Below, one piece after another: positions 46,684-58,092 of a stretch of 64,000 nt of DNA. The notes below the pieces were generated by a model. That model did not search any database, was not told the DNA's origin, and saw nothing but the letters and a program-made list of their open reading frames with translations. The position numbers and the translations under genes were made by a program. Source of the DNA: Cylindrobasidium torrendii FP15055 ss-10. Its lineage: Eukaryota; Basidiomycota; Agaricomycetes; Agaricales; Physalacriaceae. Each line of letters starts with the position of its first letter. The first letter of the stretch is position 1. The stretch lies in the NCBI GenBank assembly GCA_000934385.1, contig KN880463.1:1-64000 (forward strand). Direction: 5' to 3'.

Positions 46684-48254
46684 ATGTCCTTTTACACCCC
46701 AGTCGACGGTTTTCCGACATCGACGTCGAACACGCAACGTGAAACAGAGAATGTCCTCGCGCGCCATCAACCACCGACTACGCCGACGCCTGCAGCGCAC
46801 AACATCCTTCACAAGCAGAAGCACATGCAGTATCTCGTGCGAAATCTCGTGCAAGGCTTTCCAGAAAGATATCAATCCCAGGATGCCAGTCAGCCATGGC
46901 TAATGTTCTGGACTCTGCAAGCATTTAGTATTCTCCAAGTTGGCCTTGATCCTGGGAACCGACAAAGGTGCGAACCCAGCCTCTCGCACGATACCCTTTT
47001 GACAAGTCATCGTTCCAAGAGCGATATCCACGATCCTGGCATGGCAGCATCCAAAGGGTGGCTTCGGTGGTGGTCCTGGCCAGGCGGCTCACCTACTCAC
47101 CACCTACGCCTCTGTTTGTGCGCTCGCGATAGCTGGAAAGCCTGGCCCAGGCGGCGGTTGGGATGAGATTGATAGGTGCGTTTCAGTGAATATGTCCAAC
47201 TAGCTATCGACTCAACTAGCCCCAATCTAGAAAGAAACTCTATGAATTCTACATGTCCCTCAAACAACCAGACGGTTCTTTCACGGTATCCCATCATGCA
47301 GAAGTCGATGTCCGTGGGATATACTGTCTCCTCGTCGTCGCCACTCTCCTCGATATCATGACACCTGAGCTTGTTGCTGGAACAGCTGATTTCTTACGAT
47401 CCTGCCAAACGTATGAAGGCGGTTTCGCCTCTGCCTCTCAACCCTATTTCGGCGCTGATGGCAAGCTCCTCTCCACGCGCCCTCCGCTAGGCGAAGCCCA
47501 CGGCGGATACACATTTTGTGCGCTAGCGTCCTGGGTACTTCTACGACCGTACGCAGAGCCAAATGCGCCAGACATCAATCACAAGAACCTCCTTCGATGG
47601 CTTGTCCAAATGCAGGGCGGCCGCAGCGAGCTCGGTGGCTTCAAAGGGCGCACAAACAAGCTTGTCGATGGATGCTATTCGTGGTGGGTCGGCGGCGCCT
47701 TCGCATTGTTCTCCGCCCTGGAGCCTGCAGCACATCTACCGAACCCACATGCGCCCCCACAACATCATGAAGACGACCCCGACACCAATGCAAACTGGGA
47801 CGATGTTGACGAGGGGCTGTATGACCGCGAAGCCTTGCAGGAGTACGTTCTGTGGGCCGGACAGCATTCTTCTGGTGGATTGAGAGACAAGCCACCAAAG
47901 GGCGCAGACGCATATCATACACAATATGTTCTCGCTGGGCTCTCGTCCGCTCAGCATAGGATAGTACCCGACGCGTCGAGGAGAGCGGAACTCGAGGCGG
48001 CTTGGGCGGATGCACCGAGCGAGGCGCAGAATACTACGGAGGGACCTGCATGGCTTGATCGTTTGCGTCCCGAGCGCAAGCGCGTTTTTATCGATGCGCT
48101 GAGTTGGTGGGAGGACAAGACCGCTGCCAAGGTGCTGGGTGGGCCGGGGAACACAGTCAACGCATCGCACCCGTTGTTTGATTTGACAATAACGCACGCA
48201 GAGGGTATTATGGGACATTTTTATGGGCAGACAATACCGGTGAAGGGGGCTTGA
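46684..48254 (+). CDS. RAM1: Protein farnesyltransferase beta subunit
   Basis: Catalytic subunit of farnesyltransferase, which prenylates CaaX proteins (Ras, mating pheromones, lamin-like targets); about 480 aa. The ATG at 46684 begins MSFYTPVDGFPTSTSNTQRE. Exon 1 holds KQKHMQYLVRNLVQGFPERY; exon 2 gives AISTILAWQHPKGGFGGGPG and HLLTTYASVCALAIAGKPG; exon 3 starts KKLYEFYMSLKQPDGSF. Later come SCQTYEGGFASASQPYFGAD and EAHGGYTFCALASWVLL. The zinc ligands of the family are visible: Asp and Cys in GRTNKLVDGCYSWWVGGA and His in AYHTQYVLAGLSSAQHR. GGLRDKPPKGAD precedes the latter. The C-terminal extension (HAEGIMGHFYGQTIPVKGA) completes the usual length. Confidence 0.93.
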
Positions 48255-48539
48255 GAAGGGACCATTTACATACGCAAGCATGCAGGTGTTTCTTCATAGC
48301 TACAGAGTTCGGTGGAGAATGTGAAATCATGCTTCCCTTATGTCGAAGGTTTTCCGGCTGGACGAAGGGGTCTTAGCTCGAATATGTCTGGGGTAAGGCC
48401 TAATAGCGGTAACGCAAAAGTGGATGTAGTACATATGTATGTATTCATTAGTTTCCCTTGTGCCTGCGTAATCCGAAGATAGACTAGATAGACTGAGACC
48501 GGTTCGTCTAATGAACAGGATGGGGCTTGCGCTGCTTCT

Positions 48540-50538
48540 TTAGATTGACTGGATTTCGCGTTGCTTGAAGTAGCGACAAACGGTCGAGCTAACATACCAT
48601 GAGTACGACGCGGGAATGGCGAGAGGAGAACATACTTTTGATTTTGTGTTCTGGTCCATCTCGCCTGATTTTTGCCCTGACTTCGCCGCAGGATTAAAGC
48701 CCATCTCTTTCACCATAGATGCATTGAACGCCGTCTTCACCCGTTTCGGCGTAGGTCCCTCTTCTTTTGACCCTTCATCCTCGTTGGTGGAACCGAACTT
48801 CCGCTTCTCTGTCTCCTTGCCTTTGCCTTTGCCCTCTTTCTGAGCTTTAGCCTTCACTGAGGCGGCATGCTCTCTCGCGGTCATCACGGCTTTCATCCCA
48901 TCCTTGTCTCGTTCCAGTAATGATTTCAGCGACTGATCTGCATCCTTTGCCATTTGCCGCTGCGCCTTTGCCTGCGCTTCCCTGCCTATTCGTTCTGATG
49001 TCTCGGATGTGCGCACGACATGCCCAGCGAGCACGAACGTTGCGGCTGGCGACTCTGATTCCGGATGCATACCCCACTTGCGCTGAGGATCGTATCGCGC
49101 GCGCTTCACAGACTGTGTCATCCCGGATGTTCTGTTGTGAAAATTAGGATCATGCTACGTGCAGTCCAGAATGGGTAACGTACCCAGCTGTGAACTCTGG
49201 ACGAGCAGCTCTTGCTCGCTTGACGGTCTCTTGGACATGAAACTCGCATGCTTGGCAGACACGGCGGTCATACCAGGCATTGCAACGTGAACCATCTCGT
49301 TTGGTTGCAGCACACAAACCCATATCTGCGGCCCGTCCTAGCACAGTGATGGACTCTGCAGACTCTGGAGTGAGCCCTAGAATATTGGCATTCTGTTTGG
49401 AGGTACCCTGCGGACAATGTGAGCCGAGGAGATGTGCAAAGGAATGGCCTCTGTACCTGATTGGGCTTCATGATGCGAGGGTTCAAGATGACTACGACGT
49501 CGCCCTCCTTGCATTTGGAAAGGGACTCAAAAGCCCCACCGCTACCACCCCTGTAAGCTTTCTTGACTTTGCTGCTGCCTTCTGTAGTGATGGTATCCGT
49601 ATTGTCTGCCTCAAAGAGAAAGAGCGAAAGACAGGCGTCGCCGCGTATGACAGCCTGACCACCCGTCGCAGAGGACGACGTCTTTCCTGCTGTACCGAAA
49701 TCGACGAGTTTGAGTATCACAAACCGTTTTCCGGTCGGCTTTTTGTCTTCTTCTTTGCCCTTGCCTTTCCACTGTTGTTTCTCATCTGGCGCAAGAGGTA
49801 TCGGGGCCTTGGTGTGCCGGATAGGACTGCGCTCAGCAACGACAGCGATGGTCAGCCAGTCCCCTGGGACGGGGACATCGTAGTTGTTTTTGTCGGTGAG
49901 GCGTACGCAAGAGTAGAGTTGGGAAGGAGCGAGATAGAACCGGCCGTACATGTACTCTTGCAAGTCCTCGTGTGGCAATGAGCGAGAGGATAGGCGGATA
50001 CCCGAGTGAGGTTCGTATTGCTCCCAGTTTGGGTCATCGTACGGCGCTTCGTGCTCGTACGGGCCGGGTTCGAACTCTTCAATGAGCGCAAGGTTGTCAT
50101 CGCGCTGGACAGTCTTCGGACGATCTGCGAACGACGTGGAGCGCTCGATTTCTGGCACGCGCTCTGCTTTTTCATCGTCGACGGCAGTTTTCGAAAGTTT
50201 GGTCAGCAACGTGGAGGGCGCCGACGTTTGAGGCGCGAATTCTGGCTTCGGTATTGATGGAGGACGTGTTGATGGTCCCGCCCGACGCGTTTCTTCAACT
50301 TTACGGGTCTTTTCTGACGATATTTAGTAGTTCAGACATTGAGACGCGTCGGGGGCGTACTGGGAGACGGTGTAGCGGCTACTAGAGGTCGCGGTCGGTT
50401 CCCAGGTGGTGGGGTCGTCGGGCGCGCCGCTGGCGGAACGAAATCGGCGGGCAGTTTCGCCTTGAGCGCTTCCATTTGTTTCCAAAGCTCATCTGCACGC
50501 TGTTTCTCCGCCTTCTCTCTCTCTTTGAGCGACTGCAT
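48540..50538 (-). CDS. MCM10: MCM10 replication initiation factor
   Basis: Binds the CMG helicase and DNA polymerase alpha at replication forks; about 600 aa. The preferred start, 50538, gives MQSLKEREKAEKQRADELWK with a coiled coil. An intron near 50310 then joins to PSIPKPEFAPQTSAPSTLL. The OB-fold reads RFYLAPSQLYSCVRLTDKNN and DVPVPGDWLTIAVVAERSPI, then KRFVILKLVDFG and ACLSLFLFEADN. After an intron the MCM10 zinc finger appears: LCAATKRDGSRCNAWYDRRV with CQACEFHVQETVKRARA. The C-terminal part is basic (KVKKAYRGGS and KGKGKETEKRKFGSTNEDEG), with FNPAAKSG near the end. The stop is at 48540. The region 48255-48539 is a shared 3' flank with farnesyltransferase beta. Confidence 0.9.
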
Positions 50539-50701
50539 GATGGACGAGAGGGACAGAGACCGGAAGCTCGGCCCGAGATCATGATTGGCCCTGTTGACGG
50601 CCCACGGGACACGCGCCTCGATCGATTCTTGATATTGACGACGACAACGAACGCCGTGTTTTCCGTCAGGCCAACCGTACTTCCCCTTGGCCCATGCGGC
50701 C
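50539..50701. promoter_or_regulatory. Compact bidirectional promoter, MCM10 / PAT1
   Basis: Only 163 bp separate the divergent ATGs of MCM10 and PAT1. Both transcripts must be controlled from this interval or from within the genes. No TATA box is seen. Confidence 0.6.
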
Positions 50702-53700
50702 ATGTCGTTCTTCGGCTTCGATGATAACAATTTAGAGAATGACAGACAACGCTTTTTGCGCGGAGAGCAACCCAACAACCAACCTATCCCAGAGTACACT
50801 TGGGGGGCAGAAGGATACGATGGACTGGGTGATGCCCTCCAAGAGGGCGGCGATGATCTAAATGACGAAACTTTTGGCGGTAGTGGACCTGTTGGTGAGG
50901 AACATCGAGTACTGCTGCTGGGTTTGGAACGCCCGCTGATAGATGGCAGGCAAGGATTTCGATTTTTCTGGAACATCTGGCCAGCCTGAATATCAATCTG
51001 CTGAGAACCAGCATCCCGCCCCGCACAACGAACTCAAGTACCACGACCCACTACTTGGACCACCTTCGCAACACCAGCAGCAGTCCGGTACGCCCGGTTC
51101 CTGCCTGCCCTGCTCGTCCTATCCTGACGCGTCCCAGCTCCTAAGGGCATCCCTCCCAACTCACTTGAATCTCTTTGGGACGACAAGTCTCCGTTTTCGG
51201 CGCTCCCCCGTACTTCCAGCCGCGCTTCTCCCGGATATGGCTCCCCAATTGGCTACAATCGTTTGGAGTCACCCTCCCAGGGCATGAACCGCAATGGTAT
51301 GCGCAATGCTGGCGATCTGGACGGCGAAATACGTATATTGGCACAGCAAAATCGTGAGCGGGAAATGGCTGCCCAGCGACAGATCCTTCTCCAGCAGCAG
51401 CAACAGCAGGAAGAGTATCTTCTCCGCCAGCAGGAACAAGAGCTCAGGCTTCGCGAGCGCGAACAGCAGCAGCAGAATTATCTTCAAGAACAGGAGCGCC
51501 GTCGTTACCTTCTCCAACAAGAACAAATGCGTCAGCAAGAGCTCCAGCAGCGCGACCTCCGTCACGATCTCATGCGCCAGAGAGAGCGCGAATTGCTTCA
51601 GCAGCAGCAGTACCAGCAACAAACAAGGACTCCTCCCCCTCGCATGTTGGCTTCGCCGTCGCCTCGGTTCCTTGAACACCAGCGCCAGATGCAGATCATC
51701 CAATACCAGCAAGAACGGCAGCAAGCGCTGCGTGTGCAGGAGCTTCAAGAACAGGTCCGCATGGAGAATCTTGAGCGCCAAATGCGTGCCCAACAGATTG
51801 GCGGCCACCAACGTCAGCTTTCGAACCACACGATGGCCGAACTACAGGCTGCCCAGGCCCAGCTCGAACGTCGTCAGCGGTCGCAGTCTCCTGCTGCCCG
51901 CCTTCCACTGGGAGAGGGTCTTCATTATGTGCCCCAACAGCCGAGGACGCTTGCGGACATTACACAATCGGACATGTTGCGGGACCTTGGTGGTACTCCG
52001 GCTGAACAAGAGACATTGAGGATGGAGGCGATGAGAAAAATCGTCGAGGCGGAGAAGCTTGAAGAGAAGCGCCGTCGTCGGGCAGCAAAGATTGCTCACA
52101 TGGTACGTGCATTTCTTTTGTTTAAATTACGTTGCTGAAGTGTTTCTAGTCGCGTTACAACGACTTGATGACCCAGTCTGACAAGGATTTCATCACCCGT
52201 ATTCAAGTGTCCCAACTTGTTACACAGGATCCCTATGCAGACGATTTCTACGCTCAGGCTTATAGCCAAATCATGCGCTCGCGGATGGGTCTCCCCGGTC
52301 ACGACGAGCGAGTGCTGAAATTTGGTGCTGGAGGTGGCATTGGGCTTGGGGTTGCGCCAAAAGGCAACCACCGCCGCCAAAGCGCGATGCAGAAGATGCA
52401 GCAGCAGGTTGAGCGCATCGTCAACAATGCAAGGCGGCGTGAAGAAGAGAAGGGGATGCATTGTGCGTTGTTTGATGGTGTAACAGAGTCAGGCTAACGA
52501 TAACCGTGTCTTTGAGCAGCGCTCCACAGTCTGCAAGGCGCGCTCGGGAAGACGTCGGGGAGGAGCTATAAAGCAGCTCCTCGGCAGCTCCTCCAGGTTG
52601 ACCCAAACGCCTCGACTTCGCCTTCGCTGGCACATGCGACGGCCCATATCTCCAAGCAAGATGCCGCCGATGATGCGGCGCGTCCGAAGGAAGATGCCGG
52701 CGCCGAGGCTGCTAGGCTCGGTCGTGAAGCTCTTGGTGATGCTGCCCACGTAGGTCTAACAATCTTCGTCATGTTGGCCCTGCTCAGTTCATTTAGGCCA
52801 CCGACTTCGTCAACCGCGATCCGCTTACGCAGAAAGAGGCTCTACACACTCTCGAAGACATCCACGACCTTGTTCTCCGTGCAGAACAGCTCAAGCAGGA
52901 AGAACCACCAGAAGAGGACGAGGAGCAATACGTTGCCTGGTGTGTATAACCCCGTTAGCGACGTATTCAAGACTAAACATATCTCAGGGATATCGAATAC
53001 TCTGCTATTGTGGACAAGATGTGGCTTACCGTCAAGGTCATGGCACCCATCGCCACAAGCGACCCGCATCCATTCATTTCGCTGCTCATGCCCATGAAGG
53101 GTAAACGTGTTTTGCTGCGGCTGGCGCGACACTTCACCAACCAGCAAATGTTGACAATGCTCACCCTACTCGTGGCTTGCTACAGTCAATTGGATGTCGT
53201 TCGTACTTCAGCCATTCTCGACACGCTGGAGGACACAAAGGAACGCGCAGAGGTCGAACGCCAGCTGCATACTTTTTTGGCGACGGTGCTGCAGGTCATC
53301 GTTTCTGTCGTGAGCAATGCCAGCCTGAGGTTGATCACAGGCCTGTTGGGACTCCTGCTCGACAAGAATGACGTTCCAACGCTAGCTCAGACCGAGGCGG
53401 GTCTTTCTGTGATCACGGTACTCCTGGCGAGGGTAGAGGTAATCAAGCAGAGCCTGAGCACGCTCACGGAAGAGGAGATGCCGACGCCCGATGATGCCAG
53501 CCAATGGTACGCCCATTATCTCTGCTACAATCTCCTTTGGCTAATCTACTACATATAGGCAAATGATGTACGACCACATGTTCGAACTTCTTACGCCTGT
53601 CTTTCCGCTGCTCTTCCCTTCGACAAGGATGCTTACGCGTGGATACCAACTCCCGCCGTCGAACCCAGTCATCGACGCGCTAGACCGCCCGGCGTGGCAG

Positions 53701-53901
53701 TTCCTCGCAACGTTTGCACTGCATGCGGCGCCAGAGCAACAGCCCATCCTTGTGCAGAGCCTGCGCGAGAAGGTGCTTGAAAATGTCATCAGCGCGAAGA
53801 AAGGCTGGGTCGCGGACGAGGAGGAGCGTGCGGCAAAGTTGGCGAATGTGGATCTGTTCTTGCAAGCGCTCGGGTTGAGCAGTGCTTTGATTGAGCCATA
53901 G
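50702..53901 (+). CDS. PAT1: PAT1 mRNA decapping activator
   Basis: Links deadenylation to decapping in P-bodies, working with Lsm1-7 and Dcp2; about 930 aa. The ATG at 50702 begins MSFFGFDDNNLENDRQRFLR, the usual PAT1 start; an intron follows GGSGPVG, joining KDFDFSGTSGQ. The middle is strikingly Gln-rich (51380-51760; QQQQQQEEYLLRQQEQELRL). The conserved region begins after LEEKRRRRAAKIAHM at SRYNDLMTQSDKDFITRIQV, then DPYADDFYAQAYSQIMRSR. The alpha-helical C-terminal domain has DFVNRDPLTQKEALHTLEDI, VAWDIEYSAIVDKMWLTVKV, MPMKGKRVLLRLARHFTNQQ and ITGLLGLLLDKNDVP. It ends LGLSSALIEP. About seven small introns. Intact. Confidence 0.92.
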
Positions 53902-54929
53902 AGAGGAGTGGCAGCATGTCTGAGCCACGGCGCGGCGTATTTTGAGCCACTGTAAGCGCCGATGGAGATCCACATGTGCTTGTGCGATACCTACCTAGGG
54001 AGAAAAAATAGCTGTACTTGTCATTGTCAGTGTACTTCTTTTTTGCTTTGGAAGCGGCCTACTATGAAATGTTGTGTTTGCCTTGGTATAATATAGACGT
54101 GTACATGCTTTCGGACGAACGGAAAGGGACGTGTCTTTTTTTTGTCTTTTGATGCCCAATGATTCCAGATATGTGTTCCGACAGGTGGTTAGACGAACCA
54201 ACTAGCGCTATAGCTACAGGTCGGCTTAAATTAATAAAGGGAAATATTTCACTCGACTCACTATAGATTGTGTCACCTCACATATCATTTGATACATAGA
54301 TACATAATCACTCAAAGCGTAGCTCAAATTGTATTGTAAATCATTTCGCAGTAGTGCACGCTCAGTCGAAAAGCGCGAATTGTTTTATTTCCATTTCGGG
54401 AAGGCGCGAGTCGTGAACTGCTAGTGCCGTTTTCGGTACTAGGGCTGAATCGAGTGGTTCAGTTGGTGCTCTGAAGCACTGCTCTATTATGCTGAGTGCA
54501 GGATTACGGGTGGCATGTCGGTCTGCGTTCTGCTGAGGGTAATAGTTGTGACTCTGCAGTTTTCAAATTAAATGTCGTGAGAAACCAAGAACTTCTGCCA
54601 GCTGGCAGAAAAGGTTACAAATACCGCGGTGGGATCCCGATACCTAGGTGTGATAGAGATAATGTCAAATTGATATATCATTAGGTAGTATATTGATTTT
54701 ATTTACCTCATTTTGGCGCTATTTCTTTTGGCCACCACCGTAACGATAGTAGTCGGACTCGGAGGTTGCAAATTGGACGATGGACAGCGAGTGATGAACT
54801 GGGAATTCCTCACCAACGATAGTTAAAATTCTTGGGTACTTTAGATAGAATTTAACGTCCTTCAAAGACAGCATTGCAGCTTTAATGCATATGTTCTATT
54901 GGACTTCGGACCACGTGACGACAAAATAG
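53902..54929. other. Intergenic region, AT-rich
   Basis: 3' flank of PAT1, then AT-rich DNA without a coding frame. A few short frames (54496-54684) have no features. Confidence 0.5.
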
Positions 54930-55195
54930 ACCGATTGGCACAATGGCAAATCGATACGCTTTAGGAGAATCAGCTCGGTAAATTTATGAGACATGATGTT
55001 GTATTTTCTCGACATTTAGGTGGATTTTCTGCGTCCCTAAGCCTCTCGTACATAGCTACATAATTCATAGATCGCTGATCGATCATCGAGCCCGTCGCCC
55101 ACAACCAAAAGTAAGAACGAGGACATCATGATACGAGACAATCCAGCCAGAAGATATAATTCTCATTGCGGGAGAACATCTGCCTGCCGATTCTT
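54930..55195. repeat. Diverged direct repeat, unit 1
   Basis: Shares with unit 2 the ordered words GATTGG, GGAGAATC, GTATTTTCT.GACATTT, GTACA.AGCT.CATAATT, GCTGATCGA, GAGCC.RTCGCCC and CAT..TGATAC, at an offset of about 443 bp. Identity is moderate with indels. Not coding in either unit. Confidence 0.6.
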
Positions 55196-55371
55196 CCTCA
55201 AAAATCCAGGATGACAAAGCCCAAGTGTCAACGTAACCTTGGCACACTACTAATGCACTGAGGAGTTGATAATGCATGGAGCATCTAATAGCACTGAATA
55301 AAATAAACCTGCTTCAAATACACCACTGCGACCTCGATGCGACATTTCTATGGCGCAATGAAGGGATCTTG

Positions 55372-55635
55372 AACGAATTGGCCCAACAACATGCTTTGGG
55401 AGAATCGATTCATTAATTTTATCATATATAGTGCTGTATTTTCTTGACATTTGTGTCAAATTTTCACCTCCCTGAACATGCCGTACAGAGCTGCATAATT
55501 GATGCCATTGTAACGCTGATCGAGCCTATCGCCCTCAGGAAGTCTCGACGAAAAGAGTGACATCGTTATGATACCAATCTCAACAAAATGTGAATTTGTG
55601 AGTTCTCATTTCCAGGAAACGTCTTGTCCTCCCAC
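55372..55635. repeat. Diverged direct repeat, unit 2
   Basis: The partner of unit 1. A looser similarity continues to about 55635 (TTCTCATT and GTCTTGTCCTCC-like words). Origin unknown; it may be a decayed mobile element or an old local duplication. The remaining 55636-55965 shows no gene. Confidence 0.6.
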
Positions 55636-55965
55636 ATAGGTAGTGGTAGTGGCAGTGCTGTGTTGCATCCAGGTTGCATCCAACATTGGAACAACGATGG
55701 AGTTTGCTTACGGCAGTAACATCCAACCTTTGCATGCTATACACTGAGGATTTCTTAATCACTTGGTACTTCGCTCACAGAGATACCTTAAGTAGTTTGA
55801 ATACTTGTGCTTGGACAGGGACCGCATCGATGAGCTAACCCAGAACCAATTCCTGAACTCCGTTAAATTGAGTAAACCATTACATGCCACATGGTGTGAT
55901 GAAGATACAATGCGAAAGCGTAGCAAAAGTATGAAAAAATATGTGGGATAAATACACGGCGCAGA

Positions 55966-57222
55966 TCATAGCTTCGCGGATACCTTCACCTTGGCCGAGT
56001 TTGACTGCAGAATCTCAGCCGCCTCGTTCACCATGTTCTCCACAATGGTCTTCGCCGGCAGGATGTCCTTGATCAACTGTGGAACCATGAGTATATGTGC
56101 AACGGGGTTGAGAATGAGGACGTACGCCAGCGACACGACCCATCAGCCATGGACGCGCAGCAATGGACTTCTCCGGGTGCTTCTGCAGGTAGTCCTCGAT
56201 GGGAATAACGCCCTTCGCGGTCAAGTCCTTGATCTCCGCCTGCCTCGTCTCATTCCACTCCTTCACAATCGGGGTATAGAGAACGCGTAACGGGCGTCCG
56301 GTGTAGATGAGCGTGGTGACGGCATCGTCCACACCAGCCTTGACGAGCAAGTCTTTGTGGATCTTGGGCGCACCTGCCTCCTCGGCGGCAACGAAACGAG
56401 TACCAACCCCTGGAATTATGACATAAGATTCAGGTTTAGTGGAATGAGCAAGTCACGCACAGACAGCCTCTGCGCCCCAGGAGAGGTTCGCTGCCAAGCT
56501 CCGTCCATCGTATACCGCACCTGCTCCGATCACGTATACGGGACCGCCGGTGAGTGGGGACTTGCGCCCCTTGCACTCGTCAACGCAGGCGGGGATCAGG
56601 ATCGATGCGGGTACATCGCCGGTGTGTCCGCCACCTTCTCCGGCCTGAGCACAGATGAGGTCGACACCGACGTCGAGTGCCTTCTTGACGTGCTTGGGGT
56701 GGCCGACCATGTTCATGACGGGGATGCCGGCCTTGTGTAGCTTCTCCACAACCTCGACGGGTGGGACTCCGACAGCGCAGACAAACAGAGATGCCTTTTC
56801 TTCAATAATGACATCAATCAACGCAGGAAGGTTGCCCTTGGTATAATCATACTGTCTTCAGTGTCAGAAAAGCGTGTCGGACGGATGTCTCGGAGGGTTG
56901 ACGTACGTTTGTCTTGCGGGCGTTTCCGCCAACTTGGGGAAGGAGGAGGTCGACGCCGAATGGTAGGTTGGGCGAGGTCAAGTCTTTCTTAATGGCGTGG
57001 ATCTACCCAAAGGTGAGGGAATGCGATTGGGTATTCAAGAAGATAGCACACCTGCTGGCGCAAGATCTTGGGTGTGTAGCCGTGGCCACCAATAACGCCG
57101 AGACCGCCCGCATTGGACACAGCAGCGGCGAGCTCTGGGCCGGCTGCGACGTTCATGCCCGCGAGCAGAACGGGGTGCTTGATGCCGAAAAGCTTGGTAA
57201 TTGGGGTGGAAATGGTGGCCAT
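55966..57222 (-). CDS. Nitronate monooxygenase (2-nitropropane dioxygenase family), PTS1
   Basis: FMN-dependent enzyme that oxidises propionate 3-nitronate and other nitronates; about 350 aa. The ATG at 57222 begins MATISTPITKLFGIKHPVLL. Then GMNVAAGPELAAAVSNAGGL with GVIGGHGYTPKILRQQ, PFGVDLLLPQVGGNARKTN, LFVCAVGVPPVEVVEKLHKA and GIPVMNMVGHPKHVKKALDV. The FMN/catalytic region reads LICAQAGEGGGHTGD, with the catalytic His of the family; then GPVYVIGAGAVYDGRSLAA and WVGTRFVAAEEAGA. The C-terminus ends VSAKL, and Ala-Lys-Leu is a recognised peroxisomal targeting signal. Peroxisomal location fits detoxification of nitro compounds together with catalase, but this is inferred. Confidence 0.9.
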
Positions 57223-58092
57223 GGTTTGTTGGTGCAAGAAAGAGATGGCGGTAAGTGTCAGAGAGAGCACACCGTGGAATATAAGCTGATCGGGAAGATG
57301 AAAGCATGGGATTCTTTGTGGGACTCGGACATGATTTCCCGGAAGCCGGTTCTCACTTGCCGAGAGACGCATACGTGGTGACTTTTTCAGTGTGTGGATA
57401 TTCCAACTTTCTAAAGTTGCGTGTCGGAAAGAGATGAGACGATGCCCACCGTATCGGAGCTTTTGTGAGTCCAACATCCTCGTTTCCCTGCATTCACTTT
57501 ATCTGTTTCCCGAAGGCAGATTGAACACACAGTTTGTTCACCCCGGTTTCAATAGCAGGGCCATGTTTTTACTACCGGATAAGAGAAACGCGGGGCCCCG
57601 CATCACCTGCTTTTTTAGTGTAACTGACTGGGAACGACGTCGTTCCTATAATGGGACCGGGAGACTCTCACGCATAGGCCAGAGCGTCTGTTTCTTCATC
57701 CACATTTTGCGCCGGCTTTGCCCATATCTCAAAGGGGATGCACTTAGGTTCGGCTAAAAGTCATGTGTTCTCTGCCGCGCTTGATGCGAAGTGCTCGCGC
57801 GTCTTCTGTGTATGGCCGACCGTTGCACCAAGGCAAACATACGCGCATGGGTCCTTTGTTGGATGTCCATTGCCATTGGCGCTGGAGTTGTTCCCAAAAC
57901 TCACCTGTACACCTACAAGCCATTCCTTACGACGCCACATTGCCCAGAGGAGACAGGGAGGGACCTTATCTCTGCGCCTCGAGGCGGGGCAATTGCTCTG
58001 TGCTGATCGCGATCGATGGTGATCGCAAGAGATTCGCAGCCTGCGCGGTTGCTGGATATGATTGAAAGGACCTTCGCCGTGTGTCCACCATC
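57223..58092. promoter_or_regulatory. Divergent upstream region of nitronate monooxygenase and the RRM gene
   Basis: About 870 bp with only small frames (57392-57757 plus, 57763-58065 plus), none with a domain. Confidence 0.4.

Noticed and set aside
49280..49981. Plus-strand open frame of 233 codons
   Set aside because: It lies antisense to MCM10, whose frame carries OB-fold and zinc-finger motifs; this frame has none.
51269..51829. Leu-rich minus-strand open frame resembling a membrane protein
   Set aside because: It is the mirror of the Gln-rich PAT1 stretch (CAG/CTG codons read as Leu), not an independent gene.
51294..52019. Ser-rich plus-strand open frame
   Set aside because: It overlaps PAT1 in another frame and arises from the same CAG-type repeat.
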